Position numbers and translations under genes: made by a program. DNA of 64,000 nucleotides from Fragilariopsis cylindrus CCMP1102 (Eukaryota > Bacillariophyta > Bacillariophyceae > Bacillariales > Bacillariaceae), in NCBI GenBank assembly GCA_900095095.1, contig FMBT01000292.1, positions 310,001-374,000 of the forward strand, in the 5' to 3' direction. Positions 42,449-52,272 of this stretch are shown in pieces; position 1 is the stretch's first letter; each line of letters begins with the position of its first letter. The notes beneath the pieces are model-generated. The model did not search any database. It was not told the origin of the DNA and saw only the letters and a list, made by a program, of their open reading frames with translations.

Positions 42449-45249
42449 CATGAAATACGCATTTAGTAGTTCGAATCTTCTTACATTATATATCAATCTG
42501 TATTCTTCCACACTGCATCAACAAAAGTGTAATTTATTGCTATTCAGCTCAAGATCAAGACTAACTTACGTCCGTTGGTTGAGTTGGAGTTGGTTGAGTT
42601 GGAGATGAGAGAGAGGTACAGGTGTGACAAATCCCACAGTATAGGCTTTCAATGAGAACATGAGTTGGATTTAGACCACAAAGTGTTGTTAGAGAGTATA
42701 TTATGGAATAAATAATAGTGACTATCTATGCTGCAGCATCAAAGGACACTTCAATAAAATTGCAAGCTTGGTAAGTGCAATGATAGAATAAGAACCCTGA
42801 CAAAAAACCATCAACAATCATTAGAAAGCAGCAGTTGAACTTTCTACAGATATCAATAATTTAATCAGGATTCAAGCTATAAGGAATTTGGTGGTATTAT
42901 ACGCGTGTTAAAAACAGGCGTTAATTTGCATCTAGAAAAATAAATTAAAATGAAAAACTTTGGAAGCTGATAATGATACAAATAATAGTACAAATCAGTA
43001 CAAATTTGACGCCCCAAAAAGTGGCTTGACACCGGGAGCCATAGCTTGAATCCTGTTATAAGAAGAAGATCACCAAGCATAGTTTGATTGAGTCCAAAGA
43101 ATTGATGCTCCTAGATGGAATTTTGTAAATTATTGTAGAGTCAAATCAAAACATAACTTACTTGTACAGTATTTGAGAGACACAACCAAACTCAAAAGAT
43201 CACAAAAGAGAGGAACCAACAAAAAAAAGCAACAATATGGGCTGTTGACAAAAATAAGAGGTGATGATAGTATAGTACAGAGGTATCAAATACAATTGAT
43301 CCTCCTACAGGATGGAAAGCAGCACAAGAAATAGCAGACAATTCATCTGGAGAGCATCAATTGTAAGTATCAATGAAGACACATAAAAAAATACAATCAT
43401 AGAATAGTAGAGATTTAGCAGAAAGCAATCTCACTCAAGAAGACCGAAAAATTGTTTCTATGTTTTTTACTCAAAACTATAATAGTAACTGGTGTTGAAG
43501 TAGAAGCAGCAAAACATAACCCAAGTCTTAGAAAAGAAAATTTTTAGGCAGGGAGGGGGAACCATTATACTGAAAGACAGCCGCCATTTCTTCTTCAGGA
43601 AATTCTAGTCTATATGTAGATGGTACCTTTTTTCTTTTCCTATCATTCCTATCAAGAAAAAGCATTGATGTACCATCTAAATTCATTAGATTTCATTTTT
43701 CTAGCTGGAAAAGGTAATAAATTGAATACAGTAGATGAAATATATTCATTAATAAAAATAAATTCTTCCATACTGTGGTAAGTTATTCAAATACAACATA
43801 TAAAAACATTTTCACCAGTCATTGAAAGACGATAGTGATATCCAAAGACAAATTAGTAGTTAACCATAGTGCAGTATGGTGCAATAGTTGCTACGGTGAA
43901 ATGATGAGTACAACTGTACTTTTTGTGATTGATATAGAGTAAAGATAGATGAGCAGAACTTTGACTTCAGATTTACAAGGAGGACGCATAAATGCTGTAC
44001 AAAATTTAGGCACTTACAGAAGGACTGACTACTACAAAGAAAGCAAAAACTTTGCCTCCACAGGTTTATTTCTAAGATGATGGTAGGAATTACTATCATT
44101 TATGACATAAAATAGGCCATCAAATCTCATACAGAAGAACAAGTGTAAGAGAGGAACTTTGAAATTGTTATACATTCCGTCAGTCACTGGAACTTTAAAA
44201 GTTCAAGATGACTAGACAAGCTACTGTTGACAGGTGAATCATAATAGAGCTTAGATAGAGGCCCCAGAAAAGCACTCTGCCTCCCCATCCATATCTTTTG
44301 AAAAGTGTAGAAAATTGGGTGGTCAACAATAATTCAACATATTATTATGCATTACACTAATACTGCACTACTACTAGCCTCTACTAGCCTGAGTAGGATT
44401 TAGACGCATCTTATTACACACTTAAAATTAACAGAATGCATGACTGGATAATACTGTAGAAGAAGCGAAATTGGAACAGCCAGAAAAATTGAGTTATCGT
44501 ATTGAAAAGATTCTGAATCTCTAGTATGTACTGTAGTACAGTAACTAATTCATTCAATTGAAACTAATTTCGAAACTGGCATTAGCAGTAGTAGAAATGG
44601 GGGCTTCAGGCCAAACAATCTCTCTCCCTCCCCCCTCTCTCTACGACTAGAGTATATCGATAATTATTATAATATTAATATATATGATAATTAATTGCTG
44701 CTCGCGCAGCATAGTGTTTTGTTGTTCTCCTTCTCTTGTTGGTCGATTTTGAGCTATTATGCTAGTAGTGTTTTTTACTTAAGATACCGTATGTCACTTT
44801 ACACGAAGTAGCTTAAATTAACATTAAAATAAGACTACAATTTCTTTAGGGATAATCGTACTTCAATGGTGTATAATGACTCACACTTCTTTCACACCAC
44901 CAGCACATAGATAAAAGACGCTACTTGAAGTAGTACATTATTTATGTTTAAGCGCGGTGAGAACAGTCACAAGAACCATACAGCACAGCCGATACTAAAC
45001 TTCGCTCGATCACATACTTGTACATTGCCTCTGACGTTCATGTCCTTTTATGCAGTCTTCCTTTTAATATATATAATATTATGATTAGCTCATTAATTGT
45101 AGTTCCGGCATATATTTTAGAAGCGAAGTTAAACGTGATCAAGCAAGACTACTTCCCAAATGTTTGTGGCATAACTAGTGCAAGTAACGTTAGGAATCAT
45201 AAAATCCTTCAACTATCAGATAATACAGTACAAGATTATCCGTAACTAT

Positions 45250-45333
45250 TACCGTATCACAAAGTAGAAATTCTGTAAGCAATAGTAATCCTAAGTACCG
45301 TATCACAAAATAAAAAATACTGTAAGCAATAAT
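45250..45333. repeat. Tandem repeat, two copies, period 46
   Basis: TACCGTATCACAAA-TA-AAA-T-CTGTAAGCAATA occurs at 45250-45287 and 45296-45333. The second copy ends one base before the next gene's ATG. Confidence 0.8.
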
Positions 45334-45334
45334 C

Positions 45335-46795
45335 ATGATGATTTCTCAAACTATGAAGTTTGTGCTGACATTCCTCTCGGCATACAGTTTTGCTGCAGTG
45401 TCATCAGCATCATCGTATACTTCTGATCCTCTGTCAAGTTATGAGAAAGTACGAGTGTACCGATGTGACGAAGAGAATCAAAGAATAACAGCAGTCATTG
45501 CTGAACCATTAGAATCATTAGAAGATGGATTACCTATTAGACTTTGCTTCGAAAGTTCACCTCAAGCATCATTCAATGATGTATCGATTTTAAAAGTTGA
45601 TGAGTTTGTATTCACAAAAAAAAGAACGCCTGGTGATCTAGCAGCTGCGGGACCGACACGTCAAATACCAGCTATCATTCGTCAAAAGACAGTCGATCAC
45701 GGAGTTGTTGTTTCTAAAGATGTCTCGACGCTTACATGCGAACCAGGTGCTGACATTTGTGTCTTCGAAACTACTTTAACGGGATATTTCTTTCTTACCG
45801 AAGGAACCATCCGTGGTAAAGGCAAGGTTTTAATGCAACGTGGGAATGAGGGTGGACGACGACAATTGCAACACATAGATACATTCGAGGATGTTATCCT
45901 TGATCTTGACTTCGTTGGAGAGTTTGAGAAAATGCCACCGAAACAGGGGATTATGATCGGTATCATTGTCACTGTTGCGATTCTTATGTGTTGTTGTTGT
46001 GCAATCTTTGCTTGCTGTGGTCTTCGGATTTGCTGCTTTAAAAATCGTGGTGAGAAGAGGAAAGATATCGATGATGAGTACGATGATTATAATTATGATG
46101 ATGATTATGATATAGATGACATGGAAGCAGCACCTGTTGTGATGGTAGACAGGATATCGAAGAATAGTAAAAGAAGTAGAAAAAGTAAGATTGACGATTT
46201 TTCAACAGACGAAGATGAAGAAATTTCCGAGACTCATTCTCTCGATGAAGACGAATTTTGGGTTGACAATGGCAGTGAGGACTATGATGATGTGACGAAT
46301 TCTCTTGAAGAAGGAAACTTTGATAGAAAAGAAGGTAACTACAATAAGGAGAAAGCATCCACGAAAACAAAAGCTGCTGTGAAGATATCCAAGAAGAATT
46401 CCCGTTCGATTACAGAAAAGACTATCGAGAAGGAAGGAAACTTTGATGGAGAGGAAGATTATGCGAAAACAAAAGTTGTAAGAAAATCCGCTCCTCCCAA
46501 GTCCCCAAGGAAGAAAACTGTCATCAAAGCAGGAAACTTAGATAAAAAAGAAGACAATGCGAAAACAAAAGTTGTAACAAAATCCGCTGCTCCTAAATCC
46601 CCAAAGAAGAAAAAGACCAGCACGAAAACAGAAAACTCAGATAGAAATAAAGATAATGCGGAAACAAAAATTGTAAGAAAAAAGAAGAAATCCCGTCCGA
46701 TTACAGAAAAAAAACATCGAGAAAGCAGTATCGGCGAAGAAGAACTAATCTTCCAAAAAGATAGTTCTGTTGGTGAAAAAGTAATAATACTGTAG
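45335..46795 (+). CDS. Type I membrane protein of unknown function
   Basis: Single exon, 486 residues. Residues 1-26 are a signal peptide (MKFVLTFLSAYSFAAVSSAS). The luminal or outer domain (27-205) has paired Cys and regular beta-type strands (VRVYRCDEENQRITAVIAEP, PIRLCFESS, CEPGADICVFETTLTGYFFL). A single transmembrane helix (about 207-230, GIMIGIIVTVAIL) runs into a Cys-rich juxtamembrane patch (MCCCCAIFACCGLRICC) that looks ready for palmitoylation. The cytoplasmic tail is first acidic (Asp/Tyr-rich), then carries imperfect repeats of about 35 residues around KTKVV-KSA-PKSP-KK and EGNFD. I know no named family; similar layouts are common among diatom surface proteins. The start may be Met 1, 2 or 7; Met 7 (MKF) would give the cleanest signal peptide. 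Confidence 0.8.
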   Translation: MMISQTMKFVLTFLSAYSFAAVSSASSYTSDPLSSYEKVRVYRCDEENQRITAVIAEPLESLEDGLPIRLCFESSPQASFNDVSILKVDEFVFTKKRTPGDLAAAGPTRQIPAIIRQKTVDHGVVVSKDVSTLTCEPGADICVFETTLTGYFFLTEGTIRGKGKVLMQRGNEGGRRQLQHIDTFEDVILDLDFVGEFEKMPPKQGIMIGIIVTVAILMCCCCAIFACCGLRICCFKNRGEKRKDIDDEYDDYNYDDDYDIDDMEAAPVVMVDRISKNSKRSRKSKIDDFSTDEDEEISETHSLDEDEFWVDNGSEDYDDVTNSLEEGNFDRKEGNYNKEKASTKTKAAVKISKKNSRSITEKTIEKEGNFDGEEDYAKTKVVRKSAPPKSPRKKTVIKAGNLDKKEDNAKTKVVTKSAAPKSPKKKKTSTKTENSDRNKDNAETKIVRKKKKSRPITEKKHRESSIGEEELIFQKDSSVGEKVIIL

Positions 46796-46983
46796 TATAG
46801 AAAGTAAAATGTAAAAATATCGGTGTAAAATTATCAATTAACTAATATATATAGTATTAATGTTCGTAAATGTAGGACCTAGTATCATCGATTGATCCTA
46901 CTACATCATTATAATACTGAATTTCTTTATATTGTTCTATGAGTAAACTATAGTAAATTGTTTTAAAAGATGTTACATCATTA

Positions 46984-48474
46984 TTATTCTTCTTTGGATT
47001 TTTTGTTGCTGTTTCTTATCGTTTTTCCTTGGCATATAATTTTTTCGTAACCAAAATAAATTAAGGTGAAGACAACTCCGTATAGGAAAAGAACCGCTAT
47101 GAGCGGACCTTGTACAGGATGTATCCTTGCCAACATTCCTCCTAGAATAGGCCCACTGATTCCAGCTAGGCTTTCCATACTTCCAAGAATCCCAAAGAGA
47201 CCTCCTAATTCGCTTGAACTAGCAATATTGCTTGTGTCTGCAGTGAAGATTGTGTTGATAACGCCAAGAGCTGTTATTATCAAGCCAAAGACGGTGTATA
47301 CTACTACGATACTATGGGTCTGGTAGACGATGAAACGACCTCCACCTAATAAAACAGCGCATGTCAACAGCAATTTTGTTCTATCCTTATCACTATCTCC
47401 AAAATGCTTTAGTAGATACTTGGCAAGAAAGCCTTGCGAGATAGCAAAAACGAATCCGATGAACGCATAATATTGCCCATATTCTTTCTGACCAAAGTTG
47501 AATCGTTCTTTCAGGGCAACTGCCCATATTGTTTGGAAGATGTGGAACGCGAGTGCCATGCATATTCGTGATGTCATAATAAATATAGCAGGAGGAGTTC
47601 TTGCTACTGGCACCAGATCAGGAATAAAATGGCGAAAACTCAGAACTGATGAAGTAGGGGACTTCTTCTCATGCAAAACATTCGAGTCGTCTTTATTTTT
47701 ATCAGATAATTCGTCTTTCTTATCATGATTATCATTTTTATTCTTCAACTCAACTGTGGTATCTTCTTCATCAGACGAATTTGGTCGAGGTAGCAACAAT
47801 GTGAAAAACAAAGCTCCCAAAAGACAACAGGCTGCGAATATAGCTGCACTTCGATACTCCTCAAACAAAACAGACCCCATCAACGGTCCAACCATAAAAG
47901 CAAGTCCAGCTGCCATTCCAAGCTTTCCAACACTTCCCGCTCTTTCGGCTGCCGATGCATACTCATCGTGGTATTCAAGAAATAGGGCTTTCAAAATTGT
48001 AAAATTTTGTTGGAACAGTGCTGCGGGAATCATACTCATCAATAACGTGTCAATATTAGTTGATTGGAAAGAAAACAATAGTTGAAATCCAGATGCAACT
48101 ATCCCAAGGATTAAAAAGCATCTTCGTGCGCCTCCTAGCTTGTCCAATTTTTTCGAATCTGAACATTTCCCAATAATTGTAGAACCAAGCAGTGCCAATG
48201 TCGACCGAGACGAAGTCATTTTTCCAATACATTGTACGTCACAGCCCATTGCGTCTCTTTGACTTTGGGAGAATCCCATTACAACGGAACCAGCCGTTAC
48301 TAACAAACCGAGAGAAAGTGTTCCGTATAGAAATCCCTTCTCGGAGGCCTTCTTCTTGGCAGAGGCGGCGGTATCATCTTTATTATCCCTTCCTTCCTTC
48401 TTGACTTTGTGATCATTCTTCAACACTGGCATCCGCGAACGGAACGCAGCATCTTTTTCTGTTAATCGGCACAT
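46984..48474 (-). CDS. Major facilitator superfamily transporter
   Basis: Single exon, 496 residues with about 12 hydrophobic helices in two halves. Helix 1 is GFLYGTLSLGLLVTAGSVVM. The loop after helix 2 has an MFS motif A-like stretch (LLGSTIIGKCSDSKKLDKLG, then GARRCF). A long cytoplasmic loop rich in Asp, Lys and Asn (about 228-268) splits the halves. The second half includes RICMALAFHIFQTIWAVAL and SSELGGLFGILGSMESLAGI. The N-terminus is basic and cytoplasmic. It resembles TetA-like or MFSD-type drug:proton antiporters more than sugar porters, but the substrate cannot be read. It is convergent with the type I membrane protein gene. Location (plasma membrane, plastid or vacuole) is unknown. 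Confidence 0.85.
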   Translation of the reverse strand: MCRLTEKDAAFRSRMPVLKNDHKVKKEGRDNKDDTAASAKKKASEKGFLYGTLSLGLLVTAGSVVMGFSQSQRDAMGCDVQCIGKMTSSRSTLALLGSTIIGKCSDSKKLDKLGGARRCFLILGIVASGFQLLFSFQSTNIDTLLMSMIPAALFQQNFTILKALFLEYHDEYASAAERAGSVGKLGMAAGLAFMVGPLMGSVLFEEYRSAAIFAACCLLGALFFTLLLPRPNSSDEEDTTVELKNKNDNHDKKDELSDKNKDDSNVLHEKKSPTSSVLSFRHFIPDLVPVARTPPAIFIMTSRICMALAFHIFQTIWAVALKERFNFGQKEYGQYYAFIGFVFAISQGFLAKYLLKHFGDSDKDRTKLLLTCAVLLGGGRFIVYQTHSIVVVYTVFGLIITALGVINTIFTADTSNIASSSELGGLFGILGSMESLAGISGPILGGMLARIHPVQGPLIAVLFLYGVVFTLIYFGYEKIICQGKTIRNSNKKSKEE

Positions 48475-48957
48475 GTTAATTTGTTTGCTTATAATGATAC
48501 ATTACGAATGGTCCAATCTACTTGTATGTTTTCATTGTTTCCATTTTTGTTGTGTGTTTTCTGCTGTTGAAGGTTTCATTTTGTTCTGTGAGATCCAGTC
48601 AGATAATTTGTCGCATACCGCATTTGGCATCGTCAATGAGCAGCGAGTGAATGATGGAGACAATAAAAGCAAATGGAAAAGTACGTGACGTGTCGTGTCA
48701 CAAACAAACAAAAATTATACGAAAAAACAAACAAAAATTGATACGAAATATTTTGAGAAAATCATCTCCCACAGGAAAGGTAACGTGAACAAGACTTAAT
48801 CACGGACAGATGCTAAGAATTTTTCAGTCGTATATAATTCATTGAAAAATATCCAGTCCCGTGATCTATTCCTGCCGACTTAACTGTTTTTAAAATAGCC
48901 ATTATTTTGCATGACAAATAATCTTTCTTAGAATCGCTTGCGAATGAATGATGAAGA
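48475..48957. promoter_or_regulatory. Shared upstream region, MFS and GC-rich gene
   Basis: 483 bases between divergent starts. It holds copy 2 of the 51-base repeat (48791-48841) and a duplicated ACAAACAAAAATT-TACGAAA stretch near 48700-48750. Confidence 0.4.
48791..48841 (+). repeat. 51-base dispersed repeat, copy 2
   Basis: Three mismatches against 42398-42448, same orientation. Located about 320 bases upstream of the MFS start (minus-strand gene). GGTAAC also precedes both copies. Confidence 0.85.
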
Positions 48958-48969
48958 ATGAGTAATTAT

Positions 48970-48970
48970 T

Positions 48971-49004
<34 letters not shown>
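48970..49004. repeat. ATC/CAT microsatellite
   Basis: About 11 units. If translated from ATG 48958 it gives an 11-His run, which is more probably 5' leader. Confidence 0.8.
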
Positions 49005-49068
49005 CAGTCATCACCATCCTGCTTCACAGTGCCACCGCAACGTCCCATATATTATTATTTGCGAGATC

Positions 49069-49629
49069 ATGGTGCGCTTGAGCGGAACAACAATCGTCCG
49101 ATCGCTCTTTCTCGCTTTCTTAGCTTCCAGTCGAGCGGAGGCATTTTCCATGTCGACACCCCAACCCAACAAAACGATCTACGGCGTCCCGAATTCGGGA
49201 TGGACGTCGCCACAATGGAACTGGGGGTACGGTTCCGGGACGGGCCATGATTGCGCTGCAATTTGCCGCAACAAGTACGCCTCAAACGAGGAACGATCCA
49301 AGTTGATCAAGGACCTGCTGGAAGGTGATCCGACCACTACCGACCTCGAAGAGGTCAAGCTCGTCATGGCACTCGAGTGGCAAGGAGACAGAAGGGGCGG
49401 ATACGGGGACGTACTCAACATGATGGCGAATGCGAAACGTTACGAAGAAGAGGGCGATCCATCGCCTAATTCCTTGCTGCTAAAGGACATGATGGAACGA
49501 TTCCATCTGCTGAATCCAACGGAAGAGAACCGCGCTGCGATGGAAGCTCTGAACGAAACCAACGATGTGGACAGTGCCGTGCGATCCTGCAGCGGGCTGG
49601 TCCTCAAGGCTATGGGATTTGCCCGGTAA
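49069..49629 (+). CDS. Small secretory or plastid-directed protein of unknown function, GC-rich
   Basis: 186 residues from ATG 49069. The frame opens earlier (ATG 48958, 223 residues), but that part is a His-coding microsatellite, so the later start, which directly begins a signal peptide (MVRLSGTTIVRSLFLAFLAS), is preferred. The signal ends at AEAFSMS, close to the diatom ASAF plastid-entry motif. The mature part starts with GVPNSGWTSPQWNWGYGSGT and GHDCAAICRNKYASNEERSK, a Trp-rich motif that I believe recurs in stramenopile proteins of unknown function, then predicted helices (LEEVKLVMALEWQGDRR, LLKDMMERFHLLNPTEENR). GC content and codon choice are clearly higher in C/G than neighbours, which may reflect high expression or transfer. 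No enzyme motif seen. Confidence 0.8.
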   Translation: MVRLSGTTIVRSLFLAFLASSRAEAFSMSTPQPNKTIYGVPNSGWTSPQWNWGYGSGTGHDCAAICRNKYASNEERSKLIKDLLEGDPTTTDLEEVKLVMALEWQGDRRGGYGDVLNMMANAKRYEEEGDPSPNSLLLKDMMERFHLLNPTEENRAAMEALNETNDVDSAVRSCSGLVLKAMGFAR

Positions 49630-50025
49630 TCGATGGGGTGAAACACAGTAGTAGAAGTAATACTAACTAGAATGTTCGTTGCTTAGGGAGCGTTGAAGTG
49701 AAGGCATATAATATCATTATTCTTTTATACTTAACTATCTGTTGACACTTGTTCTACTCTAGCTAGTGCATTATCAAGTTATTTCTTTGATGTCTCACAT
49801 CGCTTTTAATAGCACCAATGAATTGCTATTCAATCAACCATCGATGCTGGACTTAAAAATGATAGATGAAAATGGAGAGCAGAATAATGGGAAGACAAGG
49901 GAAGCGTTTAAATTCTTGCGACGTTGCATAGAATGCTAATACGAAGTATCTATACCGTATACAAAAAATATGTATGTTGTTCCCTATACTACTTGTAATA
50001 GTTCATTGCCTTTATTTTAAATATT
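49630..50025. other. Intergenic, convergent 3' ends
   Basis: 396 bases, AT-rich, returning to normal composition right after the GC-rich gene. No gene seen. Confidence 0.4.
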
Positions 50026-51924
50026 TTACATAGCACTAGCAGCCATTTTTTTTCGTTCCATTATTTCATTCTCGTGGCGACTCGCAAAAGCAATCCTTAT
50101 ATCTTTCTCAAGTTGTTTCATATTCGTTTTATCTAGTCCATATTTCTTAGCTTTTGGACTTTGTAAGATAATAATACTAGTATCATATGAACTCTGCTTA
50201 TACTGAGTGGGTCGTAGATGTTGCGCTCCTTCTACGTATCCATGTTCTCTTGCTTTGAGTTGAATATGCTTTGTACAATAAACGCTAGATACCATACTAC
50301 GGAATGACTTCTGGGCTTCATGCTTAACAACTGCTTCGTCTTTGTTGGTATTCTTTTTGTTGTCGGCAGAAGGGACAACAACTACAAAAGTTAATCGGGT
50401 GTTATCGTTATCGGCCCTTTGTAGTACATTTGTCGTGTGGTCTGCCATGGCTAGCATTATTCCTGGTGTAAATGGAGGATTGGCCTCGCAATATTCTTCT
50501 TCATCGTCACCACCACCACCACCACCACTATTACTTGATCTACCATCAAAGCTACAATCTAAAAAGCGTCCCACTGAACCAAAATGCCAATCCAAATCAG
50601 GAAAAGCCGATGCAAAACGTGGCAGGGTTGCATTGAAGGGAGAAGCAAACCCCTCAAGCCAAAATTGCTTTGTTGAAGATGATGATTTATTATTATTATG
50701 AGGTATCTTGGAAAAATGTGACTGCAAAACATCAAATACACTCGAATGTATCGCTCCCTGCATACCACCTCCACGCAAATCTTCAAGAAGTTGACCTCCC
50801 GATAAGGCTGAATAACGAAGTAATAGAGCCAATACCAAAACATGGAAAGATCGTTCTACCAATACAGTCATAGTATTATCACTGCTAGACATAATATTAT
50901 TGTTACGTCCACCAAATAATGGCGCATTTGTCAGAGTAGTAGAAGAAGGTGCATGAATTTCCATGAACCGATCTTTCAACAATTTATAATGATTTTGATT
51001 GAGTTTGAAACAAAATGGCTTCTTCCATCTCTTTCGCGAATATAATATACTAACAACAATAACATTACTTGATTCTGTCGTCTTTGTTGATACATTGATA
51101 CGATCTCCCTTATTTAACGGTGACTGTTTTCGATATCTATCCTCTTGACATAAAAGTTCCTGACAGGTCAGATTTGTCGTTCGACATAATTTGGCAATAA
51201 TTTTTTCTGCATCCTGACGTGGAATTTTCTTGCTGGTTTTATTATTGTTTTTGTTTTTGAGATTAGTACTCGTACATGTAATCAATTCCGATAATAAACG
51301 TTGGGATGCCTTCGAATCAGGAGACGACCGAAGAGGTAGTACAGGATCTCCTTGAACGATACCACCACCACCACCTGCATTGTCTTCTTCATCTTCTTCT
51401 TCTTCCTCATGTTTAGAATCTAACAACCACCTTTCAAATGTTGTCATCCGGATATCCTTCCCCTTAACGAACTCGTTGCTTAATAGAAGTGTCGATAATT
51501 CCTGGACTTTGAAATTTCTTGCGATTTCCTGATCAATGTTTGGAAGAAGACCTGGATGATAAATCCCCCCCTTTGCCCAAATTTGAAAGTTACGATTCCA
51601 GTTGTCGATACCTTCAGCGGTTGATATTTTCGCTTGTCGAATCCATGATGGTTGTTGTTTTTCTCTTGTTGTCTTTGATCGAGATTTATTATGTAATGAA
51701 GACTCAACCTTTTTATCTTCATTTTGTCCTTTAATACAATCTGATATCGTTGTCGTTGTCGTCGTCGTCGTCGTCGTAGTAGTCGCAGAAACGGTATTGC
51801 TCATTTCAGCTAGACAATCATCCAACGATGACGAAGCACCAAAACCAGCATTTCCAAATCCTGTAAGGTTCGATAAGTTCGATAATTGGCTGACATCTTG
51901 AGTCTTACGTCGTTTCTTCGGCAT
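50026..51924 (-). CDS. PCIF1: PCIF1/CAPAM-like cap-specific adenosine N6-methyltransferase
   Basis: PCIF1 methylates the N6 of 2'-O-methyladenosine next to the mRNA cap (m6Am) using SAM. Single exon, 632 residues. The basic N-terminus (MPKKRRKTQ) is a likely nuclear signal; a Thr run follows. The conserved core includes ALLLRYSALSGGQLLEDLRG and GGMQGAIHSSVFDVLQSHFS, FWLEGFASPFNATLPRFASA, FPDLDWHFGSVGRFLDCSF and the catalytic NPPF motif near residue 482 (CEANPPFTPGIMLAMADH), then TRLTFVVVVPS. These match the PCIF1 helical and methyltransferase domains. The WW domain that docks animal PCIF1 on polymerase II is not seen. Low-complexity insertions (Asn, Gly, Ser, Asp/Glu) break the core in several places. 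It is divergent from the sirtuin gene, 348 bases apart. Confidence 0.88.
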   Translation of the reverse strand: MPKKRRKTQDVSQLSNLSNLTGFGNAGFGASSSLDDCLAEMSNTVSATTTTTTTTTTTTISDCIKGQNEDKKVESSLHNKSRSKTTREKQQPSWIRQAKISTAEGIDNWNRNFQIWAKGGIYHPGLLPNIDQEIARNFKVQELSTLLLSNEFVKGKDIRMTTFERWLLDSKHEEEEEDEEDNAGGGGGIVQGDPVLPLRSSPDSKASQRLLSELITCTSTNLKNKNNNKTSKKIPRQDAEKIIAKLCRTTNLTCQELLCQEDRYRKQSPLNKGDRINVSTKTTESSNVIVVSILYSRKRWKKPFCFKLNQNHYKLLKDRFMEIHAPSSTTLTNAPLFGGRNNNIMSSSDNTMTVLVERSFHVLVLALLLRYSALSGGQLLEDLRGGGMQGAIHSSVFDVLQSHFSKIPHNNNKSSSSTKQFWLEGFASPFNATLPRFASAFPDLDWHFGSVGRFLDCSFDGRSSNSGGGGGGDDEEEYCEANPPFTPGIMLAMADHTTNVLQRADNDNTRLTFVVVVPSADNKKNTNKDEAVVKHEAQKSFRSMVSSVYCTKHIQLKAREHGYVEGAQHLRPTQYKQSSYDTSIIILQSPKAKKYGLDKTNMKQLEKDIRIAFASRHENEIMERKKMAASAM

Positions 51925-52272
51925 GGTTAATGTGCTTTTTCCTTTTTTAAAACCTGGGTTGTACTGGCTGATATCGATGTGTGATGATGAGGGGCGACTT
52001 CATACAGTTTCAAGTTCGGTAGGTATTGATAGATAAATGGTCCATGTTCCTCGTGCTTTTACGCGCTGTAACTTACCGTCGCGCGATTTTCGGCGGACGC
52101 TGATTCTATCTAATTGATAATGTGTGCTGTAAAAGAATGTTCAATGTGTGTTATTTATTTCGAAAAATTTAGGTAGAGTACTGTACGATGATACATGATG
52201 TGTACGAAGTAAACCGTATTGACTATTGACCTCCCACGTTGACAACACAACAGTAAAGCAAAGGTAAAGATA
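51925..52272. promoter_or_regulatory. Shared upstream region of PCIF1-like and sirtuin genes
   Basis: 348 bases between divergent starts, with a GC-richer patch near 52060-52100. No ORF seen. Co-regulation is possible but not shown. Confidence 0.4.

Larger units (their letters stand above)
42232..45334. other. 3.1 kb region without a supported gene
   Basis: AT-rich DNA between AspRS and the type I membrane protein. No ORF above 80 codons. Coding-like patches occur on plus at about 43085-43335 and 43275-43372 (the latter ends in a good GTAAGT donor context) and on minus at about 43535-43690 (includes YRLEFPEEEMAAVFQYNG). None matches a family I know. They may be chance, small exons, or remains of an old mobile element. 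A 51-base dispersed repeat lies at 42398-42448 and a tandem repeat at 45250-45333. No tRNA or snRNA was recognised. A Leu-rich 79-codon frame at 43860-44099 on minus is not convincing. Confidence 0.4.

Noticed and set aside
45018-45245. 75-codon frame upstream of the membrane protein
   Set aside because: AT-biased, no motif, and separated from the next gene by a tandem repeat.
42450-45250. Intact transposon or virus-like element
   Set aside because: No terminal repeats, no long frame and no recognised polymerase, integrase or transposase motif; only weak coding-like patches.
48958-49068. Upstream ATG giving a poly-His N-terminus
   Set aside because: Microsatellite translation; the later ATG opens directly on a good signal peptide.
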